From NCBI RefSeq assembly GCF_004339745.1, contig NZ_SMGP01000001.1, positions 2,480,001-2,544,000 on the forward strand: a DNA stretch of 64,000 bases, read 5' to 3'. Below, piece after piece: positions 18,855-28,032 of this stretch; the first letter of the stretch is position 1, and each line of letters begins with the position of its first letter. The notes under the pieces are model-generated. The model saw nothing but the letters and a program-made list of their open reading frames with translations. It was not told the DNA's origin and ran no database searches. The position numbers and the translations under genes are program-made. This DNA comes from Paraburkholderia sp. BL9I2N2. GTDB lineage: Bacteria > Pseudomonadota > Gammaproteobacteria > Burkholderiales > Burkholderiaceae.

Positions 18855-19277
18855 CTAGACCTGGTTTGCCTGCAACGGTTCGATCGCATTGAGGGCCGAT
18901 TCGAGGATCATCGCGCGGGCATTGACCGGTGCGGGTTTCGAACGCTGCGGATGAAATATGCGGTCCCCGCGCCTGATCCGTTGCCCGCTCAACACGCATG
19001 TCCCTGATACCTTGGCGTTCGCGACCCGCCAGACCTGGGCGCCGTAGAAGCAGCTCGTCGGGTCCCGCCACGCAATGGTCACGGTGAGCGACGTGGTCCG
19101 CTCAATCAGACTCACCTTCAGGTGAGGCAAGCCGCTAGTACCTGGCATCGCCTCGAAGCCATAGGATGATCCGCGTTTTGGCACGGGCGTCGTATCAGCG
19201 CCCGCATTCGGACATCGTAATCCCGATGACAACAGTCGTATCGTCTGAACCCACGGGTCGACATGGCTAACCAGCAT
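18855..19277 (-). CDS. DUF3331 domain-containing protein
   Basis: A 140-residue protein with AAGGAG seven bases before the ATG. The central and C-terminal part matches the DUF3331 pattern known from Burkholderiales: LIERTTSLTVTIAWRDPTSC, YGAQVWRV, SGTCVLSGQRIRRGDRIFHP and a closing MILESAL. The function of the family is unknown; the spacing of Cys residues (C99, C114 region) may matter structurally. It is isolated between gene-poor stretches. Confidence 0.8.
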   Translation of the reverse strand: MLVSHVDPWVQTIRLLSSGLRCPNAGADTTPVPKRGSSYGFEAMPGTSGLPHLKVSLIERTTSLTVTIAWRDPTSCFYGAQVWRVANAKVSGTCVLSGQRIRRGDRIFHPQRSKPAPVNARAMILESALNAIEPLQANQV

Positions 19278-20142
19278 GGCCGCGCTCCTTACGAATCGAA
19301 ACGTAACGTTTAATTCTCACTGAACGGGACGCCGCGCCGGTAACAACGCATTAAGCGCACCGAACAGACTCCCAATGACTCAAGTGCCTCGGGTACGGTT
19401 GCCGCTGCGTCTCTCTCCCTGGCCATGCTCGATGTGGCGGCTCGTCAATCTATCGGCCCGTGCGTCCGCATATTTGCTTCGAAGCCATGATATGGCGTTT
19501 GAGGTATGGATAGAATGCACGTTTTAGGAAAAGGGCTTTTTCCGCGGCAACATTTCTGGCATGAACCCGATTGCTTCCGTGTCTGCACCCAACGAACCCC
19601 GCCGCCCTCAACGCCGACGCGCCGATCTCCGCGAGAATCCGACCGTCCGTGGTATCAAGTCCGTCAACATAGAATGCCCGCTGAAACGCGCCGAAGACCG
19701 TCAATAGATTGACCGTAGGCTTGATCAGACGGGCAGCACATTGGGTCGCCTACAAATATGAGTTTCATAGCTGATTCCGTAAAATTTCTCTGTTGCGCAG
19801 GCCCGTTGCGTCTATCTTGAGGAACACGGTGATACGCCGCCGGGTGAAGTCTGTCGAAAAGGACCATAGAACTGAATCGTAGTGCCACGAACCAGGCTAG
19901 CCTCAATTCACTTTTTACACCGTGTAACCAGGAGCTCATTACTCGCCGATAGCTGGTCTACTCGCATCGGCATCCTCGAGACCGGATTTCGCTCCTGTTG
20001 GATATACGGTCGTATGAGTTCCACACGCTTTTTCAGAGGCCATGCCACCCGTTCGTACAATGTCTTTCAGCGGCTGGGCCGTGTACCTTGATCTCATGGC
20101 GAGTGCGAGCGTCTCGCGCGCCACCGATCAGGAGGGCGAGTC
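19278..20142. other. Gene-poor region
   Basis: 865 bases with only short ORFs. One minus-strand ORF (19450-19704, 84 residues) and one short plus-strand ORF overlap each other, but neither has a good ribosome site or family match. I see no IS ends or tRNA. Confidence 0.4.
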
Positions 20143-20619
20143 GTGAATGCAAGGGAAACAGCAGATCCGGTGATCAGTCTGCACGGCGACGCGCTCCCGT
20201 CAAAACCGCGCTGGATTCAGAGCGACGCCGACGCCGACGCCGACGCCGACACAGTAAATGCACGCTCCGAGCGGATATTCAAAACACTCGTACTTGTCGT
20301 CTGTGGGTGGTCGTTGATTGAGGCGCCGCTAGAGTTGGGTGTATCCGACGTACACGCGGGGCTGGTCGCCCTGCTCCTGTCGAAGCTCGTGGTGCTCGGC
20401 ACAGGTCTCGCTGCCGTTGCCAAAGCACGCTTTGCTCGCGAAACTTTTGCGTTTCTCTGCGGCGCGAGCGTGTTGGCGATCGCACCCGCACTACCGATGG
20501 AATTCAACCATTCCTTCGCGATAGCAATCTTCTCGTCGATCGAATGCTTCAGCAAGGCCGCGTGCGTGATCGCACTCGGCGTCGCATCGTCGCGAGCGAA
20601 GCAGTCGCGCCGGCAATAG
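20143..20619 (+). CDS. Small integral membrane protein with Asp-Ala repeat
   Basis: A 158-residue protein with a GTG start supported by AGGAGG seven bases upstream. Residues about 27-36 are an Asp-Ala dipeptide repeat encoded by a GACGCC microsatellite. Four hydrophobic segments follow (TLVLVVCGWSLIEAPL, GLVALLLSKLVVLGTGLAAV, FAFLCGASVLAIAPALPM, ACVIALGVASS). The family is not recognised. Placement directly before a FixJ-type regulator on the same strand suggests a link to the signalling cluster, though 270 bases separate them. Confidence 0.65.
   Translation: MNARETADPVISLHGDALPSKPRWIQSDADADADADTVNARSERIFKTLVLVVCGWSLIEAPLELGVSDVHAGLVALLLSKLVVLGTGLAAVAKARFARETFAFLCGASVLAIAPALPMEFNHSFAIAIFSSIECFSKAACVIALGVASSRAKQSRRQ
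20224..20250 (+). repeat. GACGCC hexanucleotide microsatellite
   Basis: Four and a half in-frame copies of GACGCC inside the membrane protein gene. Copy-number change would alter the Asp-Ala tract length without shifting frame. Confidence 0.9.
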
Positions 20620-20890
20620 CCACATCGAGTCTTCAGGACTCACCTATCCCAAAGTATGAATCGATCTTCGGATACGCAGGATACGACTTCCGTCATGCCG
20701 ACCGCTCAATTTGTCAGAAGAAACGGAATCCTTGCTTTATTGCCTTCGAGCTACCAGGCAACGGTATGAATTGCCGCTCAATGACATCAGGAAAGACCAT
20801 GCGCAACGGGTAGCGATAAGCGCGAGCATTGCTTACTATACGAAAAGTATCGGCGTCACTTAGCGTAACGAACTTTTCGAAGATCGAGCG

Positions 20891-21538
20891 ATGAAACATG
20901 ACAACGTTGGGGCGGGAAGTGAATCATTGCCGGACTCGCTTGTGTATGTGGTCGACGACGACGAGTCCATTCGAGGCGCCCTAACCTCTCTACTCATGTC
21001 AGTCGGCATTCACGTGCGGGCGTTCGAATCGGCCGACGATTTTCTGGCCACGGACATGCCGGACGTGCCGAGCTGCCTCATTCTCGACGTTCGTCTGCGC
21101 GGCACGAGCGGCTTGACCCTGCAGCAGGAGCCCTTTAAAGAGAGTGTTCGATTCCCGGTCATATTTCTGACCGGGCACGGCGACATCGAGATGTCCGTCA
21201 AGGCCATGAAGGCGGGCGCCTTCGATTTCATGACAAAGCCGTTCAAGGATCAGGATCTGATCGATACGATCGCCGCTGCCTTAAAAAGGGATATTGAATT
21301 AAAGCGCCAGGAAAGGATCGTTGCGGGCATCCGTCAAACATACGATTCGCTGACAGCGCGCGAGCGGGAAGTCATCAGGCTGGTCGCCGACGGGCTGTTG
21401 AACAAGCAGATCGCCGACCTCCTGTGCCTGAGCGAGGTAACGGTCAAGATCCATCGGGCCCAGGCGATGCATAAGCTGCAGGCGCGCTCAGTGCCTGATG
21501 TGGTCAGGAAGTTACAGCAGGTGCTGCCTCTGCACTAA
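20891..21538 (+). CDS. FixJ/NarL-type two-component response regulator
   Basis: A 215-residue regulator. The receiver domain spans about 17-132: acidic pocket DDD at 22-24, phosphoacceptor D66 in LILDVRL, T94 in FLTGHG, K116 in TKPF. A LuxR-type HTH follows at about 150-210 (SLTAREREVIRLVADGLLNKQIA, VTVKIHRAQAMHKL). Likely partners are the hybrid kinase at 22145-27652 and the receiver at 21705, both within 1.2 kb. The ribosome site is weak. Confidence 0.93.
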   Translation: MKHDNVGAGSESLPDSLVYVVDDDESIRGALTSLLMSVGIHVRAFESADDFLATDMPDVPSCLILDVRLRGTSGLTLQQEPFKESVRFPVIFLTGHGDIEMSVKAMKAGAFDFMTKPFKDQDLIDTIAAALKRDIELKRQERIVAGIRQTYDSLTAREREVIRLVADGLLNKQIADLLCLSEVTVKIHRAQAMHKLQARSVPDVVRKLQQVLPLH

Positions 21539-21587
21539 GAGCGAGTCAGCCATTTCTGTATTCGCTGCACTCTCGCCGCCATCTTCG

Positions 21588-21605
21588 GCCGGGATCGATC
21601 CCGGC
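21588..21605. terminator. 18-bp perfect palindrome downstream of the FixJ-type regulator
   Basis: GCCGGGATCGATCCCGGC lies 50 bases after the stop codon. It is a strong hairpin but no T run follows, so it may be a weak or Rho-assisted terminator or a protein-binding site. Confidence 0.4.
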
Positions 21606-21722
21606 TAATACGAACTGTCACTAAAATCATTCTAAGGTCTTATTGTCGCCTTGTCCGTAGGCCTGTAATTTGCCTAAAGGATTCAGCCTTTCTGAATCCT
21701 TTCGATGCCGTACGGACTCGAG

Positions 21723-22100
21723 ATGAGAACAAAGCGCTCTCCTGCAGTTATCGGGGTAGTGGACGACGACGAATTCGTCCGGATGGCGACATCCAGTTTG
21801 CTTCGTTCGGCAAACTGGAGAGTCATTGTCTATGAGTCCGCCAACCATCTTCTGGGTGATGCGCGCCGATCGGAACTGAAGCTTGTTGTCGCGGACATTC
21901 ACATGCCGGGCGTGGACGGTTTCGCGCTGCTTGAATCGATCAAGCTATGGAAGCGGCCTGTTCCTGTCATTTTCATTACTGCCTATGCGACGCAGGAGCT
22001 TCTCGAGCGAGCCGAAGCCGGCGGAGCCGCCGGTTTCTTCTCAAAGCCAGTGGACGACGCACGACTGCTCGCGCTGATTGGCGCGATATTGCAGAAGTAA
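21723..22100 (+). CDS. Single-domain CheY-like response regulator
   Basis: About 125 residues consisting only of a receiver domain: VVDDDE at the start, phosphoacceptor Asp in VVADIHMPG, T in FITAYAT and K in FFSKPVDD. It has no output domain, so it acts by protein contact or in a phosphorelay. An in-frame ATG six codons earlier (21705) is an alternative start; neither has a strong ribosome site. It converges with the giant hybrid kinase, 44 bases away, which is the obvious candidate partner. Confidence 0.88.
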   Translation: MRTKRSPAVIGVVDDDEFVRMATSSLLRSANWRVIVYESANHLLGDARRSELKLVVADIHMPGVDGFALLESIKLWKRPVPVIFITAYATQELLERAEAGGAAGFFSKPVDDARLLALIGAILQK

Positions 22101-22144
22101 CCTCGCCGAAGGTCCGTCCGTTTGTCAGCGTGTAGCGCGATCGC

Positions 22145-25100
22145 CTAAACGTTGCCCGGATGCGAGACGTTGCCTGGCGCAGGCAACGTGAACTGAAAAG
22201 TGGCGCCCCCGGCGGAGTTCGACGTAACCCATAATCGTCCGCCGTGACTTTCCACAATCGAACGGCAGATCGGCAGTCCCATTCCCAGGCCGTTGGGTTT
22301 GGTCGTAAAAAATGCCTCGAAGACGCCTTCCAGATGTTCGGCGTCCAGACCTGGTCCAGAATCCTCCACGCTAATGCAGAGTTCGTTGGCACCGGACTGG
22401 CCGGTTCGGATCAAAAGCGTTCGCTCGCCGACGTCTATTGCACTCATCGCTTCAAGGGCGTTGATCATGAGATTGAGCATCACCTGCTGCAGTTGTACCC
22501 GATCGCCCTGGATCTGCGGCAATCCGTCAACCAGCTGAACGACGAGCTCGACGCCGTGCTTGCCGGCTTCACCTCGCATGAACGCGATCAACTCGAGAAT
22601 CGCTTCGTTGATGTCCAAGCCGTCTTTTCGCTGCGGCTCCTTTTTAAAGAATGCGCGGGTGCGGTCGACGATGTTATTGGCGCGGCCGCCATCCGCGACA
22701 ATCCGGTTGAGCGCCTGACGCACTTCGTCGAGATTGGGCGGGCGCGCCGCCAGCCAGCGCAAGGCCGCACTGGCGTAGGCAACCGTTGCGGTGATGGGTT
22801 GCTTCACTTCGTGGGCAATCGATGCCGATAACTGCCCCATCGTCGCCACGCGGTTTGAATGCGCCAGTTCCATCTGGAGTCCGAGATATCGCCGTTCGCT
22901 ATCGCGCACGTCCTGTTGCGCCCGCTTCTGATCGGTCAGGTCGAGTATGAAAGCGACGCCCTGCCCTTCACGTTCGCCGAACGCCGCCGCGCCGACCAGC
23001 ACGGGCACCCGGCTGCCATCCTTGCAAAAGTACTCTTTCTCGAACGGTTTAGCGCTTCCGGTGGCCGTCAATTCCGCTCTCACCAATTCGTCGAGGTCAC
23101 GCCACTCGGGCGGAGTCAAATCGGGCCACCGGATACGCCCTGAGAGCAGATCTTCCCGGCTGTAACCCACAATCCGCAGAAAAGCGTCGTTGGCTTCGAC
23201 GACGTTGCCCTCAAAGTCCCAAATGTGGATCCCAATGATGTTCGAGTCCACCAGGCGCCGAACCTTTGCCTCGCGTTCCTGAAGGTCGGCATACAGACGG
23301 GTGTTCTCGAGTGAAATGGCGGCCTGTGATGCCAGCAAATCGAGCAGCGACGAGCGTCGCGCCGTAAAAACATGCGAAGTGGCCGTGTTCTCGAGATACA
23401 GCAGGCCGCCGAGTTTGCCCTGTCTGACCAGAGGCAGGCAGAATACGGACCGAGCGGCGCCGCTTGCCAGGTAGCTGTCCTGGGAGAACATGTTGGGTAT
23501 CAACGCATCGTCGATGATGACGCTCTTTTGCGTGTGGATCACGTAACGCAGAATGGCGGCAGGGACGGCGGAATTGCCAGGCTCCCGGTTCAACTCGATC
23601 CCGTTTCCATTGATGCGCGCCTCTGCCTCGATCCGGTAGCCGTCCGGCTGCTGCAGGACAATTAACAGGCCCCGATCGGCGCCCGCGGTCTGCAGCGCTA
23701 TCGTCATCAGCCGCTCGATCAGACCTGTTAATTCGATCTCGCTGGAAAGGGCTTGAGAGGCCTTGAGCAGGGTCGCGGCGTCGAACTGCCGCCAATCGAA
23801 GCTGAGTGTCGACGTAGCATTGCTCCCGTCCTGATTGGCGAGGCGCGGGAATTGCCCGTCGAGTTGCGCGACTTTGCCGTCCGCGCCCCAAAAGGCGAAG
23901 CAATGACGCGCGTTGCGCAGATACGCATCGGCGCTCGTCCTGAGACCGCTGCTTAGATAGAAGCGGCCGGCAAGTTCGTTGGCGATGCCTTCGTGGTGTA
24001 GAAAACCATTTTCATGAGCGGAGTGGACCGCCTGTTCGTAAAGGCGCATGGCGTCGAGATCCCGGCCCTCCAGACGCGCAAGCTCCGCGCAAACCAGCGC
24101 GTAGCGGTTCTGATAGTTCTCCGGGCAGTGCTCAGCCCACGTTGCGAGCTTCTTGAGTTTCGCCGCAAGCATGCGCGCATAGACTTGCTGCTGTTCCTCG
24201 GATGCCTGCGGATAAAGCGCCGTCAAGGTGAGCGCATGAAAGAAGTGATAGGTCGGTTCGATCGCCAGTGCCATGACAGAACTGAGGACCGCCTCGGCCC
24301 GGTCCGCGGCCTCCAGCGCGTCGGCATACCGGCCGTCGAGAAAGGCAAGCATCACCTTGATGATGCGATAGACGCCGATAGCGCAGCCGAAATTCGATCT
24401 GATGATGGCCTCGAAGCAGGCTGCTTCGTCGAACGTCTCGTCGTTCAGATTCAACGGTTCGCTCGTCTTGCCGCGCAGACTGATGACGAATTGCCGCTCG
24501 ACCCGGATCAACTCGTACACCGCGTCGTTGTGGCTCTCCCGCGCGAGCGCCGCGTACTTTTCCGAGAGCGTTTGCACGTCCTCGAGGGCGGCCCCTTTCT
24601 CGATGGTCTGCCAAACCGCGTTGAATGCGACGTTGCCTGCAAAAACGAAGTCGCCCACTTCCAGGCACGCAGCGGTCGCCCGCTCGAGAACCGGCAGATT
24701 AGCTGCAATGTGGCAGCGCCAGAAATTGACGTGGGCGCCGTACAGGTGAAGCAGCTTTCCATTCAGGCGCCGATTGCCGAACTTCTCGTTCAGTTTGAGC
24801 GACATCTCTGAAAATTGCACCGCGGTGGGGATATCGCCGATCAGAGACACCAGCATCAGCGCGTAATTGCCGTAAGCAAAACTGGAGTTCTCGGTATTGC
24901 CGTGCTGCAAGGAGAGATTGACCGCCTTGAGCGTGATGAGCGGGTAAAACGCCGGCCGCGCGGCAAAAGCGCAGTTCATCGCCTGAAGGAGAAGGTTGAC
25001 GATCGCACGGATCGCGGGTTCCGTCGCCACCGGCGCCTCGACCAGTTCGCCGATGGGACGCCCGGCCTGATTGACGCGAATGTCCCGCAATCCGTCATCG

Positions 25101-27652
25101 ACGGCCGCCTGAACGTCCTGATCCGTCTCAGGAAAGAGAATGCCGAAATCGCGCAGCGCAACCAGCGCGACCGCGAAGCTCTCGTCATATCTCCCGGCGA
25201 GCTGATACAACTCGATCCGCAGGCTGAAGACCTTCGCACGATCGAGATTGGAGCGCGCTCTCGCGAGCATCATGTCGGCCAGCGCGTCGGCTTGCGCAAA
25301 ATCGCCGGCCAGATATTCGCACTCCGAAAACGCGAGATAGAGTTCGAACGTGCTGTTGTAGCGCTGCGTCCACGCATCCGGCGACAGCAGCGCCACGGCT
25401 TGCGCCAGATAGCTGCGAGCGGCCGCGTAGGCGGTCGAATTCATCGCGCGCCGGCCCGCGATGAGGTTCAACTCGACGACCTGCTCAAGCTCCGGCTCCG
25501 CCTGGATCAGCGCCGCACCACGATTGAGATGGTTGACGATATCGAAGATGGGATCCTCGAGCGCTTCCGGCGGGGTCCGCGACACCAGCGCCCGGCCGAT
25601 CCGCAGATGCGCGGCGGCGCGCTCGTCGGCGGGAATCAGCGCATAAGCGGCCTCCTGCACGCGGTCGTGTGCGAATTCATAGGCGTTGCCCACGCGAAAA
25701 ACGAGACCCGTCCGCACGGCTTCCCACAAGTTCGCGTGCATCTTCTCTTCAGAGCCGCCCTGAACCCACGTCAGTGCGGTGACTTCAGCGACGTTGCCGA
25801 GACACGCCAGTTGCCCCAACGCGTCGCGCGTCAGCGCAGGCAGGCGGCTCAGCTTAGCCGCCATCAGATCGGCGACGTTCTCGGTAAAACCCTTCGCGCG
25901 AATGCGTGGCAAATCCCAGCACCACGCGGCGGCGCGCTGATCGAATGTGAGCAGGTCTTCATCGGCGAGCGCCGTCAGAAACTGGATCGCGAAGAACGGA
26001 TTGCCGCCGGTCTTCTCATGCACCAGTTGCGCGAGCGGCCCGGCTGTCGCGCTGTCGCAGTGAAGCGAATCGGCCACGAGTTGCGTGACGCTGTCCGGTG
26101 TGAGCGGCGCGAGCTCTATTTGCTGCACCTTTCTTTCGGCGTGGCTGATCGACTCGAGCGTGCGCGCAAACGGGTGCGACGCGTCCACCTCATTGTCCCG
26201 GTAGGCGCCGACCAGCAGAACGTGCTTCACGTCCGGATGCGTGACGAGGTGGGCAAGCAGGTCGAGCGTCGCCGTATCGACCCATTGGAGATCGTCGATA
26301 AACAGCGCGAGCGGATGCTCAGGTCGCGCAAACACGCCGAGAAAACGTCGAAATACCATCTGGAAGCGGTTTTGCGCATCCTGCGGCGGCAGAGCCGGCG
26401 CCGGTGGCTGCTCGCCGATGATGAGCGCGAGCTCGGGGATCAGCGTCACGATCAGCTGACCGTTGGGACCGAGCGCTTCCATTAGCGCGTGCCGCCACGG
26501 CTCGACCTCTGCGTCGCTCTGGCTCAACAGGTTGCGCACGAGCGTCTGGAAGGCCTGTGCAAAAGGCACATAAGGAATGTCACGTTTGTACTGGTCGAAC
26601 TTGCCGGACGCGAACAGGCCGCGTGGCGGCACCAGCACCCTGTGCAACTCGTTGACGACCGACGACTTGCCAATGCCCGGATAGCCCGAGATAAGCACCA
26701 GTTCGACCGCCCCGCTACCCACGACACGATCGAATGCTGTCACGAGCGCTTCGATCTGTGCCTCGCGTCCGTACAGTTTTTCGGGAACGAGCAAGCGGTC
26801 GGACGCGTCGTGCGCCCCCAGCGGGAACGGGTCGACGCGCTGGTGCGCCTCCCATGCCGCGAGGCACGACCGCAGGTCGGCTTCGACACCCGCCGCGGTC
26901 TGGTAACGATCCTCGGCGGCCTTGGCGAGGAGCTTCAGCACGATGCCCTCGACCGCCTTCGGAATACCGTCGACGCGCTCGCCTGGCGGTGCCGGCCTGC
27001 GCGCAATATGGCAATGAATCCATTCCATCGCGTCCGATGCGGTGAACGGCAGCGAGCCGGTAAGCATCTCGTACAGTGTGACGCCAAGCGAATAGAGATC
27101 GCTGCGCGTGTCGATCGAACGGTTCATGCGGCCCGTCTGCTCGGGCGCCATATACGCGAAAGTCCCGGCCACGATCTCCGGCGGCGCGGGCGGCTGATGT
27201 TCGTGCGGCAGTTGCGAGGCGATGCCGAAGCCGGTGAGCCGCACGTTGCCGTTCCCGTCGACGAGCACATTCGCCGGCTTGATGTCTTTGTGAACGAGCC
27301 CGCATCGGTGAACGTGACCGACTACTCTCGCCAGATTGACGGCGATGCGCAAAAAACGCGTGAGCTCCAGCGGACGGCCGAGTGAGCGATGGAGGGGCTC
27401 GCCGCCGTCGTCGTCGAGAACGAGCATGGGCGGCTCTCTGCGGTGATAGAGCGCGAGCGGCTGAGCGGCCCAGCTGGAATCGAGCAACGAGGCCAATCCG
27501 TATTCGTGCTCGAGCCGTGTAATGCTCTGGGTGGCCGTGCGGGTGGCGACCAGCGCGAGCACCGAGACGGGATGGCGGGGTCTCCGGGCTCGATACAGGG
27601 AGAAGTCGCCGTCATCGTGCAGCGGCTCCAACTCATATCCGGTGAGATCCAC
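22145..27652 (-). CDS. Giant hybrid: protein-kinase-like, AAA ATPase, GAF, PAS, sensor histidine kinase
   Basis: About 1835 residues. I prefer the GTG at 27652 (GGAG six bases upstream, giving VDLTGYELEPLHDD) over the GTG four codons earlier. Domain order: protein-kinase-like domain (1-270), AAA-type ATPase with Walker A GYPGIGKSS (323-331), a long helical repeat region (500-1280), GAF (about 1300-1455), PAS (about 1461-1575), HisKA with phospho-acceptor H1614 in SIAHEVKQP, and HATPase with N1731, DSGPG and GLGMGL. In the kinase-like domain HKDIKPAN keeps the catalytic Asp, but DFG is GFG (141-143) and no beta3 lysine is evident, so it may be a pseudokinase. No membrane segments: a cytoplasmic sensor. 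A cluster of octamer repeats precedes it. Confidence 0.93.
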   Translation of the reverse strand: MDLTGYELEPLHDDGDFSLYRARRPRHPVSVLALVATRTATQSITRLEHEYGLASLLDSSWAAQPLALYHRREPPMLVLDDDGGEPLHRSLGRPLELTRFLRIAVNLARVVGHVHRCGLVHKDIKPANVLVDGNGNVRLTGFGIASQLPHEHQPPAPPEIVAGTFAYMAPEQTGRMNRSIDTRSDLYSLGVTLYEMLTGSLPFTASDAMEWIHCHIARRPAPPGERVDGIPKAVEGIVLKLLAKAAEDRYQTAAGVEADLRSCLAAWEAHQRVDPFPLGAHDASDRLLVPEKLYGREAQIEALVTAFDRVVGSGAVELVLISGYPGIGKSSVVNELHRVLVPPRGLFASGKFDQYKRDIPYVPFAQAFQTLVRNLLSQSDAEVEPWRHALMEALGPNGQLIVTLIPELALIIGEQPPAPALPPQDAQNRFQMVFRRFLGVFARPEHPLALFIDDLQWVDTATLDLLAHLVTHPDVKHVLLVGAYRDNEVDASHPFARTLESISHAERKVQQIELAPLTPDSVTQLVADSLHCDSATAGPLAQLVHEKTGGNPFFAIQFLTALADEDLLTFDQRAAAWCWDLPRIRAKGFTENVADLMAAKLSRLPALTRDALGQLACLGNVAEVTALTWVQGGSEEKMHANLWEAVRTGLVFRVGNAYEFAHDRVQEAAYALIPADERAAAHLRIGRALVSRTPPEALEDPIFDIVNHLNRGAALIQAEPELEQVVELNLIAGRRAMNSTAYAAARSYLAQAVALLSPDAWTQRYNSTFELYLAFSECEYLAGDFAQADALADMMLARARSNLDRAKVFSLRIELYQLAGRYDESFAVALVALRDFGILFPETDQDVQAAVDDGLRDIRVNQAGRPIGELVEAPVATEPAIRAIVNLLLQAMNCAFAARPAFYPLITLKAVNLSLQHGNTENSSFAYGNYALMLVSLIGDIPTAVQFSEMSLKLNEKFGNRRLNGKLLHLYGAHVNFWRCHIAANLPVLERATAACLEVGDFVFAGNVAFNAVWQTIEKGAALEDVQTLSEKYAALARESHNDAVYELIRVERQFVISLRGKTSEPLNLNDETFDEAACFEAIIRSNFGCAIGVYRIIKVMLAFLDGRYADALEAADRAEAVLSSVMALAIEPTYHFFHALTLTALYPQASEEQQQVYARMLAAKLKKLATWAEHCPENYQNRYALVCAELARLEGRDLDAMRLYEQAVHSAHENGFLHHEGIANELAGRFYLSSGLRTSADAYLRNARHCFAFWGADGKVAQLDGQFPRLANQDGSNATSTLSFDWRQFDAATLLKASQALSSEIELTGLIERLMTIALQTAGADRGLLIVLQQPDGYRIEAEARINGNGIELNREPGNSAVPAAILRYVIHTQKSVIIDDALIPNMFSQDSYLASGAARSVFCLPLVRQGKLGGLLYLENTATSHVFTARRSSLLDLLASQAAISLENTRLYADLQEREAKVRRLVDSNIIGIHIWDFEGNVVEANDAFLRIVGYSREDLLSGRIRWPDLTPPEWRDLDELVRAELTATGSAKPFEKEYFCKDGSRVPVLVGAAAFGEREGQGVAFILDLTDQKRAQQDVRDSERRYLGLQMELAHSNRVATMGQLSASIAHEVKQPITATVAYASAALRWLAARPPNLDEVRQALNRIVADGGRANNIVDRTRAFFKKEPQRKDGLDINEAILELIAFMRGEAGKHGVELVVQLVDGLPQIQGDRVQLQQVMLNLMINALEAMSAIDVGERTLLIRTGQSGANELCISVEDSGPGLDAEHLEGVFEAFFTTKPNGLGMGLPICRSIVESHGGRLWVTSNSAGGATFQFTLPAPGNVSHPGNV

Positions 27653-27668
27653 GGTGGACTCCACTGTC

Positions 27669-27764
27669 GACCGGAGCTAGTGGTTTGGCGATCGACCGGA
27701 GCGGGCCGTCGACCAGAGTTGGCGCTTTAGCGCTTACTCTGGTCCATAGCGCGCTACTCTGGTC
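27669..27764. promoter_or_regulatory. Five-copy GACCRGAG operator-like cluster upstream of hybrid kinase
   Basis: GACCGGAG at 27669-27676 and 27694-27701 (25 bp apart), GACCAGAG at 27711-27718, and the reverse complement CTCTGGTC at 27737-27744 and 27757-27764 (exactly 20 bp apart). The third and fourth copies form the arms of a long inverted repeat (27711-27744) with an inner GCGCT/AGCGC pairing. The position, 17-112 bases before the kinase start, fits a transcription-factor array. Confidence 0.55.
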
Positions 27765-27924
27765 CCATGCAAAGCACTGACTCCGATCCCACGCAAGATG
27801 GTTGCTGTAAGGCTACGAATTTCATTTAGAAATTATTGTCCACGCTTCCCGCCTTCCCGGCTATGGCTTGCACCGTCGTCCCATTTATTGGATCACCGCC
27901 GGCGTCACGCCAGAAACCGGACCC

Positions 27925-27971
27925 AAAAAAAACGGCATGCGCGACGCGCTTCTCGCGCGCGCAGCATGCCG
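27925..27971 (-). terminator. Rho-independent terminator of the glucose dehydrogenase gene
   Basis: On the minus strand CGGCATGC and GCATGCCG frame a GC-rich loop that can pair further, followed directly by eight T. It lies about 60 bases beyond the gcd stop codon. Confidence 0.85.
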
Positions 27972-28032
27972 CTACATCAGGCTGGAGCCTTCCGATACGC
28001 CCGCATTGAAACCATCCGGCGAGACGGGCCGC

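Noticed and set aside
19450..19704. 84-residue minus-strand ORF in the gene-poor region
   Set aside because: No ribosome site, no family resemblance, and it overlaps equally open ORFs on the other strand.
24815..26485. 556-residue plus-strand ORF inside the hybrid kinase gene
   Set aside because: Antisense to conserved AAA and helical-repeat coding sequence; Arg-rich shadow without ribosome site.
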